Position numbers and translations under genes: made by a program
Source of the DNA: Euperipatoides rowelli
Taxonomy: Eukaryota; Onychophora; Udeonychophora; Euonychophora; Peripatopsidae
DNA: 14,862 bases
NCBI GenBank assembly: GCA_003024985.2
Contig: PXIH01S0018745.1
Strand: one strand, 5' to 3'
Part shown: piece after piece, positions 8,181 through 14,862 of the stretch
Position numbering within the stretch: the first letter of the stretch is position 1
Layout of the letters: each line of letters begins with the position of its first letter
The notes under the pieces: model-generated
What the model was told of the DNA's origin: nothing
The model's database searches: none
The model's input: the letters and a program-made list of their open reading frames with translations, nothing else

Positions 8181-9497
8181 TTAATTTCTTTGAATCTTTG
8201 ATTTTTTTTTTGTTTTAATTAGGTCATTTAAATGCATTTAAAAAAAAGCAAAATTGAACCTTAAAAGGGAAATACAATAATTTATTGTGCTATAAAAAGC
8301 CTTTTTTTAAAACATTGAAACTTTTTTTTCTTTTAAATTAAAATTCTCATTGAAAGTAATAAGTAAGTGAGACTTCCTGGTTAAAGTGATATAAGGTTTT
8401 AATTAATTAGACTAAATACAGTAGGTATTTCAATAAAGATTGTAGCATTTTAAAAAATATATTGAAACAGAATGTCTACAGTGGCAAATAATAAACACTG
8501 CTACTTTTTTATTCTCCTCCACCCTCCAATATCATTCAATTTCATTAAGGCAATAAAAAGTTCAAAATTTTGTTATTTTCAACTGCCTAGATGTAAATCA
8601 TCTCTAGGGACAATTATTTACCTGAAAGTGTAAATGCAAAATGATTTAAGGATGTAGATGAAAGACTTGCTTACAACTTAGTTTATATTTTTCTCTCAGC
8701 CAACATTCCTTTACATAAATTAAGGAATAAAAACCGTTGAAGATTTTTTTCAAAAATACGTAAGAGGTGAGTTTCATTTAAAGCAAAATTACTCCAATTA
8801 TTAAGTTTAAAATTTATATCACAATTTCAGCACATAACAATATTAATGAATTAATCAAGAAAACCTAATTTTAATTATTTTCTTGTTTAAACTACACATC
8901 CACCACACTTGCACGAGGGGAGGGGGGTTTCTTTAATTTATTTCCATTAAATTTTTATTTTAACTATCGTAGATATCGCACTAGGTTTATTGGTATATCT
9001 TTAAAAATTCATTTTTTTAAATAAGGGGTGTGAGGTAGAAGGGTACTTTAAAATAAAGTGATAATTTTCAAGCAAATTATGAAATAAGCTGAATTTTTTG
9101 AAGTGTTTTTTTTTTAAAAATGCTACTTAAATGCTATTTTTTAGTTTGAAAATGCTATAAGATCATTTTAAAATGCTTCAAATGTCCCGTCCCTAGGTGT
9201 AGGGTATTGATTAATTTTTACAGGTTCCAGACTTTAATTTCACCGAACGTTCCACATGGGTTATCATACCTCTTGAAGGTTATTAATTAATATTTCAAAA
9301 TATTAAAGTTTTTAACTAAGATTGTAAAACACTATATCAGAGTTCATGTGGCTTTTGGAGAGAGAAAGGAATTTGCACAAAATGCTAACTATCAAACTAA
9401 ACTAAGCAATTGTTCTCTTATAACTAAAATGAATGGTTTAACTATAAATTCAAAATTTAATGTAGATTTACCAGGTTGGATGCTTCAAAGAAATTAA
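8181..9497. other. 1317-bp AT-rich block interrupting the Gypsy pol, bounded by 14-bp inverted repeats
   Basis: TTAATTTCTTTGAA at 8181-8194 recurs inverted as TTCAAAGAAATTAA at 9484-9497. The interval coincides with the break between the Gypsy pre-reverse-transcriptase linker and reverse transcriptase. It contains no coding frame. It has many homopolymer runs, an AAATGCT motif repeated near 9118-9178, and a G-run near 8918. Flanks TTTATG and TATTAC do not form a clear target duplication, so insertion as a small non-autonomous element is possible but unproven. A strong acceptor and donor pair (8699/8767) frames a 67-bp segment with stops in all three frames. Confidence 0.4.
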
Positions 9498-10007
9498 TAT
9501 TACGTCAAATTATGTTGGATTACACTTTTAATTCATTAATGGTGGCAGAGATCTCGTACCGCACGAGAGGAAGATTTTATATGGCATTCTCATATAGTTC
9601 AGACCATGCATTTACCCGTTGCCTAGTTACAACTCCCCCTGCAACTTAAACAATAACATAACGCTATAATTGATAACCCAGAATATCAATCATCAAAACC
9701 AAGGATCACTAGTATATTGAACAATTATGATTCCAACAAGTCATTATAGTTTACCCAAGCTTTGACGAGTGCCGTTACTATTTATGAGCACATCTGTAAC
9801 TACTGTAGTCCGTCAGGAAGTCAATTGCTGTAACTTGTCAACAATACTCACATCCAGTGCATTTAATATTTTCTGGGCTTCCTTTTAGCCCAACCCTCAC
9901 CCGCCATACCTTTAATTAGGTTTTTTACTATGTTTGACTTTTTTACTTTCTTTATACTACTTGATCATATGTTTACTTCCATACTTGGTATGCTACCCAC
10001 TTGGTCT
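9498..10007 (-). other. Gypsy linker between protease and reverse transcriptase, plus unassigned sequence
   Basis: The minus strand around 9900-9760 reads ILNALDVSIVDKLQQLTS and then VTDVLINSN-type segments, which resemble the variable linker that precedes Gypsy reverse transcriptases. From about 9720 to 9498 I see no assignable protein. An imperfect hairpin CTCGT-ACCGC-ACGAG lies near 9554-9568. Confidence 0.35.
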
Positions 10008-10585
10008 TCATCCTCCACTATCGTTGTTAATGGCAAAAGCTGCTGATAAACGCTCACCATTTACAATCTCAATGCGGCTAACTATAGCATACTGAAGCCA
10101 TAAATGTTTATTTATATTGACCACACCCTTATTTTCAGCAAAGTAATCATTACTTAAGATGGTATCAATGTTGTGCATGTTACCTTTGTTTACCACAATG
10201 AATCGATGACAATAAATATCGTATTATTTATACTTATTACTTTTAAGAACATTTTAGCCACTCCTGCTATGTGCAATGTTCCACCATTGTAAACATGCTT
10301 ACTTAACCCTATCACATCAACTGTAATCAGGGATATATCTGAGGCTATGTCTAATAATGCGGCCAGTCACCGACCATAATAAATAACTACAGTAAGTTTG
10401 TTTCCCTCTACTCTACTGTTCTTATTCCTTTCATGGATCTTTGTACTATCAAAGATTCTTTGTCCTGGTGCATCTGTGTGTTCCTTATATTTTACCATTC
10501 CTTGATTATCACTTCCCCAAAACTGATTTCGCTCAAGTACTTTTCTCCCGTTACTGGCACCACATTCCCTAGAACGATTATTTTG
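10008..10585 (-). pseudogene. Gag C-terminus and retroviral-like aspartic protease, broken
   Basis: One frame from 10585 to 10190 is interrupted only by TGA at 10369-10367. It reads a polar gag-end segment (NRSRECGASNGRKVLER), then KLTVVIYYGR, LAALLDIASDISLI and GGTLHIAGVAK. The LLDIASDISLI block is the D-[TS]-G-SDISLI active site of Gypsy proteases. The Asp (codon 10351-10349) is kept, but the two following residues are Ile and Ala instead of Thr/Ser and Gly. A frameshift then leads to 10196-10008, with IDTILSNDYFAENKGVVNIN, matching the ILG-D-L C-terminal part of the protease. The enzyme would process the Gag-Pol polyprotein. The altered active site means it is inactive. Confidence 0.75.
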
Positions 10586-10653
10586 AACTTGATATCAATA
10601 TAACTCCCTTCTTCAGTACCATAATACTAATCACCTTTTCCCCTCTATCAACA

Positions 10654-10941
10654 CTAGCACCTTCCATTGACACAGGATTTAATATTCTCAATCGTCAGTA
10701 CACTATTAGATTTTTGTTTTACTTTATTAAGCCTCCTTTCAAATCTTATATCCATGTCTAAACAAGTTACATTATCATTAATATCTAACATCGCTAACCG
10801 ACCTTGCAACTGATCCGATAGTCCTTAAATTGTTCTGAACATAGTACACTCACCTATATGGTTACCATCATCGGAGTTAGTGACCTCATTCAACTTATCC
10901 CTAAGTATCTCTAACCCTATGGAATAATCCTTAACCCATTC
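10654..10941 (-). pseudogene. Gag-like fragment of the Gypsy remnant
   Basis: A 96-codon frame with one internal TAA reads EWVKDYSIGLEILRDKLNEV, then FRTI, stop, GLSDQLQGRLAMLDIND, DMDIRFERRLNK. The pattern of an aromatic-rich helix, F--GL---L---L, and a basic R-E-R stretch is typical of the capsid C-terminal part of Gypsy Gag. It lies just upstream of the protease in the right orientation. No CCHC knuckle is seen. The 5' part of gag is missing beyond about 10985, where AT-rich sequence begins. Confidence 0.5.
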
Positions 10942-10985
10942 CTAAACTAGCGCTCCCTCAAGCAATTATAATGCCATAAAATGGT

Positions 10986-11772
10986 AAATTGCAATTATAA
11001 GTATTTTAATAATTAACCAAACAATATTAACCATCAGATATGCATAAATATATCAAATTTAATATAATTTTATCAGCTTTCAAACAAGCCATTGATCTAC
11101 GATGTACCATTCAATTTATATTAATTTTTTAATGAATAAAATGGGCTGTTTTCTTAGAAAATTTAGAAATTTGAAAAGTTACTACTCATAAACCTTTTCC
11201 GTGGGGCATCACAATTATAAAAATAATAACGACCATCGGCCAATGATGCCTCTGTTTTAGTTATTGCACGGTTTATTATTGGGCTGAAACTTGGCTAAAA
11301 TATTTTATATATTTTTTAATTTTTAAAAAACAAGATATTTATACTGTACTGTTTATTTATTTATTTGTAAAAATATTAGTTTTTCATGAAAAAAAAAAAT
11401 GATTTAATGTCTTGGCAAAATTTGAAATCTGCATTCAAACTTCGCGGCTAAAAAAAATTTAATTTTTTTTTTTTTTCAGCCGATTATAGTATTTATCACT
11501 TATAATTATCTATAACAGTGATTAATATTATTAAGGCTAATAATAAATATTTAATTATTTATTTACCTACTTGGAAAATTCTACAATAGACGCTAATAGC
11601 GTACCCATCCTCAAAATAGCATCCACTTGAAGCCTAAATTTTACCTAGGGTTCCATATTCCAATTTTAAAATAAAAAAAATATTTATTTGATGCAACTTT
11701 AATATCAAAAATAAATATATTCCATCATAAAAATTGAAATATTTTCAAAAAATAAATTTTTAGAAATACTCG
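10986..11772. other. AT-rich region without a gene
   Basis: Long A and T runs (for example 11388-11399 and 11461-11477), a TTTA microsatellite at about 11352-11367, and a CCAAT element near 11239 next to GACCATCGG. No reading frame or element could be identified. Confidence 0.6.
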
Positions 11773-11898
11773 CACGTGTCACGTGATCCGACAGGGCCGT
11801 TGTCACTAGGTTGTTGATGCTTGAGTTGATATAAGCAACATGGCGTTTTATAGAATACCAAAATATTTGCCGAAATTCATATTTCCGTTATAAAAGGT
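11773..11898 (+). promoter_or_regulatory. Candidate promoter with tandem CACGTG and a short first exon
   Basis: Two CACGTG E-boxes lie one base apart (11773-11778 and 11780-11785); the second is within TCACGTGAT, close to the CLEAR/bHLH-ZIP type. Fifty-five bases on, AGCAACATGGCG (11834-11845) is both a good Kozak start and a YY1-like ATGGCG promoter element. The frame from ATG 11840 gives MAFYRIPKYLPKFIFPL and then TAA at 11891-11893. A splice donor AAAAG|GTAAAA follows at 11897. The 17-codon peptide is basic and hydrophobic like a mitochondrial presequence but stops before the donor. So the exon is either non-coding, disrupted or chance. Confidence 0.35.
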
Positions 11899-12629
11899 AA
11901 AAATTAATGAAATAGGTCATTTTTTCTGTTATTTTATGAGGAATGCAAAATTTTTATCTAAAATAAATATTTTTTTTTTATTAATTTTTTTCGGTGTACT
12001 TGGAGATTATTAGAAAATAGACATTTGGCATAGATAGCCCCCCTGTGTGTCTTTTATTTGAGCTAGAATTCTTTTGTTTTAATTTTTAAAATCTGCATTA
12101 AATTTCATTTTTAAAAATGTATAAGTTTATTCCTAAATGCTTTAGAATATATTTATTAGACCTTAGTCAAAATTTCAGAATCACTTGAAAAATCCCAAAT
12201 TTAATTCCCCAGTATGCTCTATCATACTGCTTACAGTTAAACTCTTTCAATCCATCCTGGGCTTCTTTTTGGCATTCAAATTGCCGACTCATGACATCTC
12301 AATTATAGCCAAATCGGTTGTACTTTGGATGCACAGGTTATGCATGTAAAATTGCAAAGCCGCCCGGCAGCTTTGACTTAATCTTATATGCTTTAAAATA
12401 GTTGTGACCAACCTGTTCCCTAGATATCTCAATAACACTCATGAAAAATTTCCCAATGGATAGTTTACATTGTCACCTGGCCAACCCATTATGTATTGAA
12501 TAATGATATCAACTTTTTTTTTTAAATTCACTTAAGTAAAATGTGATCACACTTTATATTTCAGATAAATTTGTTCTTAGACTTTTTTTTTTTTGAATGA
12601 GTATTTCTCTCATCTTTATTGAACTTCAG
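11899..12629. other. AT-rich region, possible intron
   Basis: No reading frame or repeat recognised. If the promoter at 11773 and the exon at 12630 are real, this is intron 1. A long T-tract (12583-12594) and TTTCTCTCATC lie just before the acceptor at 12629. Confidence 0.4.
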
Positions 12630-12677
12630 TTTCCAATATGCTGGGAATCTAAAGTGCCATATTCAGGAAAGTTAAAG
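12630..12677 (+). CDS. Candidate 48-bp internal exon of an unidentified host gene
   Basis: A pyrimidine-rich acceptor (TTTCTCTCATCTTTATTGAACTTCAG) ends at 12629, here given in two parts: TTTCTCTCATC and TTTATTGAACTTCAG. A donor AAAG|GTAACA starts at 12678. The 16 codons between them are open in phase 0 only, reading FPICWESKVPYSGKLK; the other two frames contain stops. The phase matches both a phase-0 end of the putative exon at 11896 and a phase-0 start of the exon-like frame at 13954. I do not recognise the peptide. Short exons with such signals arise by chance in AT-rich DNA, so this is a hypothesis only. Confidence 0.25.
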
Positions 12678-12869
12678 GTAACATTTTAAAATTGACTCCA
12701 CTGTAAATCCGAAAGCATTTTTCTTCTGGGATTGTAGAATTGATTTATATTTTTTTCTAGATGAAAAGTGATGTTTGGTAACTAAAATTGCTACAAATAT
12801 TTATAAGGGCTCATAGCATTTCACTAGATCTATACTCCTTGATTTTATTAAGTTAATAATTTTTTTTTA

Positions 12870-13140
12870 AAAAAAAATCTTTCGCCCAAGGGCAAAACAA
12901 TGGATTTATTTACAAAATGTATTTTTATAATGTGGACATATCTTCTAAATACACTTTACGTGTTTACAATAACTCAGAGAAAAATCTATGGATCCTGGGA
13001 TTTAGATGATTTACTTCCGAGAAAAGACTGTTTTCAACTTGATCTCATTTAATCCAGGGAATGAAGGTTTCCACGGATTCGAACCGGCAGCAAGCTTAGC
13101 ACCGAGCGGAGTGTTTATCCACGAGACTACACCCACGAGG
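12870..13140 (-). mobile_element. tRNA-derived SINE-like element
   Basis: On the minus strand, GGTTCGAATCC (13085-13075) is a perfect RNA polymerase III B box. An A-box-like TGTAGTCTCGTGG lies at 13131-13119, 33 bases upstream, which is normal tRNA spacing. The T stem is imperfect and no CCA or full acceptor pairing is seen, so this is a tRNA-like promoter head and not a working tRNA gene. Downstream sequence continues through GTGGAAACCTTCATTCCC to an A/T-rich end near 12870. The element's 3' end and target duplication are uncertain. The 80-codon + strand frame across it (13006-13248) is a by-product. Confidence 0.55.
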
Positions 13141-13953
13141 TTAAATTTTTTTACTTACATTTTAATTATGGACAGTATATGTTTATATTTACTAATTAGT
13201 TATGCTTTTTTAAGGGTGGGATGGTATAAACGCACGTACAGTACATAATTCTTTAATAAATACTTAAATATATTGCATATATTTAAATTTTAGATTTAAC
13301 TTTAACATGTGTTAGTCTGAAAAAAAAAAGTAAACTAATATTTTCCTTAAAATTCATTTTTGGAATGATATTTTTGCATTTAAAATCAATGAAAAATCGA
13401 TTTCAAAATTTTTCCTGGAGCCTGTTTATATAACACACATCAAAATTGAAAAATTAAAAAAATGCAAACTTTAATATAAAATATAAATAAGTGTTTCAGC
13501 TGCATACATTTTCCCACACTGGGTATCATGTTGCCAGGATTTTCACCAATTTCATTATTTGTGCATGGCAATTTTCATTGCAGATATCATGGCCTGTATT
13601 ATTTTAATCTTATTGAACATTTTATTGTAAATAGAATTTAAAATTGTCTATGGGTTTAATTGAATAATGATAACTCCTATGCCTTTAAAATATGTGTCAT
13701 TGAAGGCTTTTTATGCTAATTCTTTGAATCTACAGTATGTACTGTATATATATTGAGCATAAATGAAATTGTAAAAACTGATATTTTTTTTAATCATGTT
13801 TTTATTTTTCAATTTGTATTTTTAGTTAAAATCAGGTAAAACTTTTTATTTTCATTTTAAATTGTCAATTTAATAAATTTTGTAATAAAATTATTTAAAG
13901 TAATATTATTTTTTAGTTGCTTTTGCTTAATAACAATGCTATTAATTTTTTAG
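13141..13953. other. AT-rich region without a defended gene
   Basis: A/T-rich, with GTACTGTAT motifs near 13738. An acceptor-like TGTTTCAG at about 13499 precedes sequence open in more than one frame to about 13620, but there is no donor or recognisable protein. AATAAA signals occur near 13872-13888. Confidence 0.5.
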
Positions 13954-14196
13954 CTTTATTCATGGGATGAAAGTGATAGGAATCATGTGTTTGGATGTTG
14001 GTGCAATAACTCCCATAAATCTTCACTGATTTTTATAATACTAGGATCAAAGCCTATGGTTTGTGAATCTAAATTCACCACTGTATTGAATCCATATGAA
14101 AACTTTTTTAAAAATTACAAACACAATAGAAATTTAAAAATATATTCATATAATTATCAAGAAATTGATATGTATCCCAAAAGTTTTAAAACTTGA
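13954..14196 (+). CDS. Candidate terminal exon of an unidentified host gene
   Basis: A T-rich acceptor, ATTAATTTTTTAG, ends at 13953. The frame beginning at the next base is open for 80 codons and ends with TGA at 14194-14196. It starts LYSWDESDRNHVFGCWCNNS and includes LGSKPMVCESKFTTVLNPYE followed by NFF. The composition (Trp, Cys, charged residues, only partly AT-driven) looks more protein-like than other frames here. The C-terminus becomes Asn/Lys/Tyr-rich, as random AT-rich sequence would. ATTAAA follows near 14269 as a possible polyadenylation signal. I recognise no domain. It could also be a remnant of another element or chance. Confidence 0.3.
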   Translation, partial: LYSWDESDRNHVFGCWCNNSHKSSLIFIILGSKPMVCESKFTTVLNPYENFFKNYKHNRNLKIYSYNYQEIDMYPKSFKT

Positions 14197-14319
14197 AATT
14201 TTCAAAAACAAGATGCACTTATTTTCTGTTGGTATACGTATCCTTTAGTCTATTATTTTAAGTGATTTATTAAAACATTTTTGTATTAAGACTGCAAAAC
14301 AATATAATGAAAGAAATGC
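14197..14319. other. Short AT-rich spacer
   Basis: Nothing recognised apart from ATTAAA-like polyadenylation signals near 14269. Confidence 0.5.
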
Positions 14320-14470
14320 CCTGTGGGGCTGGTCTAGCGAGTAGCAGCTAAGATGACCGACTAGACACTTGCCGGTAACCCCAACCAATGTTACCAGTTC
14401 CAATTCGGGGAAGGGGGAAACCTTTTACCCGTGTCCAAATGTAGAGTAGATGTTTTTTTTTTTTTTTTTT
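14320..14470 (+). mobile_element. tRNA-derived SINE-like element with T-run tail
   Basis: A GC-richer block begins TGTGGGGCTGGTCTAGCGAG (A-box-like at 14331-14345), continues with a B-box-like AGTTCCAATTC at 14396-14406, and ends at GTAGAGTAGATG with 18 T (14453-14470). The A-to-B spacing of about 50 bases fits a tRNA with a long variable arm or a diverged copy. Its GGGGGAAACCTTTTACCC after the B box resembles GTGGAAACCTTCATTCCC in the element at 12870-13140. The two may therefore be related SINEs in opposite orientations. A T-run at the 3' end could double as a polymerase III terminator. Confidence 0.55.
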
Positions 14471-14581
14471 CTATCTGAAAAATTTTGTATAAGACCTCTG
14501 AAATAATATTCTGAATTATGATGTGAATATTGATTCTGATACTGTTAATATTTAATGTATGTACTGTATGTAACAAAGTAT

Positions 14582-14605
14582 TGTTTCACCCTCTGGGGTG
14601 AAACA
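14582..14605. repeat. Perfect 10-bp hairpin with 4-base loop
   Basis: TGTTTCACCC at 14582-14591 pairs exactly with GGGTGAAACA at 14596-14605 around a TCTG loop. It is followed by AT-rich sequence. It may be the end structure of the preceding repeat or a small palindromic element; no function can be assigned. Confidence 0.7.
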
Positions 14606-14638
14606 TATTTTTAAAAATGTCTATCTATATACTGTATA

Positions 14639-14803
14639 TACAGTGATTGGAAAAGTTCATTTTAAAAAAGAACAAGTTCAAGTTCTAAGTTCATATCTAA
14701 GAAAAGAACTTGCCCAAGTTCATTTTTCAAAAAAAGAACTAGTTCAGTTCAAGTTCATTTTAAAATGAATTCGTTCTTTACCAAGTTCTTTTTTACAGTG
14801 ATT
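14639..14803. repeat. AAGTTC/GAACTT-rich block flanked by 10-bp direct repeats
   Basis: Between TACAGTGATT at 14639-14648 and the same TACAGTGATT at 14794-14803 lie 145 bases built from alternating AAGTTC, GAACTT and GAACTAGTTC words in both orientations, separated by A/T runs. The flanking direct repeats look like a target-site duplication around a small inserted element. The ends do not form a clean terminal inverted repeat. The left direct repeat overlaps the 14-bp palindrome ACTGTATATACAGT (14631-14644). Confidence 0.6.
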
Positions 14804-14862
14804 TAATTTTACAATTTTACTAGAAGGAAATAGAAAAGTTTTGTTGAGCCTCTTTTGACTTT
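14804..14862. other. Window end, nothing recognised
   Basis: Fifty-nine bases of AT-rich sequence with no identifiable feature. Confidence 0.5.

Larger units (their letters stand above)
6600..10941 (-). mobile_element. Decayed Ty3/Gypsy LTR retrotransposon, internal region
   Basis: Collinear minus-strand fragments give, in element order: gag-like (10941-10654), gag end plus aspartic protease (10585-10008), pre-reverse-transcriptase linker (about 9900-9720), reverse transcriptase (8165-7480), Gypsy RNase H (7445-7150) and a second RNase HI-like domain (7010-6600). All are broken by stops and frameshifts, indicating an old copy. A 1.3-kb AT-rich block interrupts it at 8181-9497. I find no zinc-finger or catalytic integrase pattern in the expected place after RNase H, nor between protease and reverse transcriptase. 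LTRs are not identified. Local GC content is a little higher than in the flanks. Confidence 0.8.

Noticed and set aside
8700-8766. 67-bp segment between a strong acceptor (TTTCTCTCAG) and donor (GTGAGT)
   Set aside because: All three frames contain stops and it lies in the AT-rich insert; could be a non-coding exon but nothing else supports it.
13075-13131. Functional tRNA gene
   Set aside because: A and B boxes are present but the T stem and acceptor stem do not pair well, and no clear anticodon arm can be drawn.
13006-13248. 80-codon + strand reading frame
   Set aside because: Runs antisense through the tRNA-like head with its perfect B box; the repeat explains it better.
13500-13620. Open stretch after an acceptor-like TTTCAG
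   Set aside because: Open in more than one frame, no donor, no recognisable peptide; expected by chance in this composition.
14391-14576. 61-codon minus-strand reading frame
   Set aside because: Crosses the SINE-like block and encodes the T-run as poly-Lys; no protein features.
1-14862. CRISPR arrays, rRNA or bacterial operons
   Set aside because: No regularly spaced repeats with unique spacers, no rRNA-like segments, and gene structure is eukaryotic.

Overview
This is an AT-rich eukaryotic window, most likely from an invertebrate animal. That inference rests on a predicted spliceosomal intron inside a transposon gene, a jockey/CR1-like non-LTR retrotransposon, a Ty3/Gypsy remnant and tRNA-derived SINE-like heads. 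There are no operons, Shine-Dalgarno sites or long intact reading frames. I cannot name the species. Almost everything recognisable is decayed mobile DNA.

Positions 1-5254 hold the 3' part of a non-LTR retrotransposon (LINE) in the + direction. Part of its reverse transcriptase region is tandemly duplicated with a period of about 159 bp. One repeat unit was later split by a 4170-bp DNA transposon at 96-4265. That transposon has 39-bp terminal inverted repeats, a 4-bp ATTT target duplication, iterated GCAGTAAG subterminal motifs and one broken transposase gene with a predicted 1010-bp intron. The neighbouring repeat unit keeps the unoccupied target site, so the insertion boundaries can be read directly.

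Positions 5255-6540 are AT-rich sequence with no gene I can defend. They contain an E-box/E2F-like motif cluster near 5811-5860 and a polypurine stretch on the minus strand.

Positions 6600-10941 are a heavily mutated Ty3/Gypsy-type retrotransposon on the minus strand. In element order it reads gag-like, aspartic protease, reverse transcriptase, Gypsy RNase H, then a second RNase HI-like domain of a different type. A 1.3-kb AT-rich block with short inverted repeats at its ends (8181-9497) separates protease from reverse transcriptase. I found no integrase.

Positions 10986-14862 are mainly AT-rich non-coding DNA. They include a paired CACGTG promoter-like motif followed by a Kozak-like ATGGCG and a splice donor (11773-11898), and two weak, phase-compatible candidate exons on + (12630-12677 and 13954-14196). 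There are also two tRNA-like SINE heads (minus near 13.1 kb, plus near 14.35 kb), a perfect 10-bp hairpin, and an AAGTTC/GAACTT-rich block flanked by 10-bp direct repeats. The best candidates for something new are the transposon with its internal empty-site control and the double RNase H arrangement.
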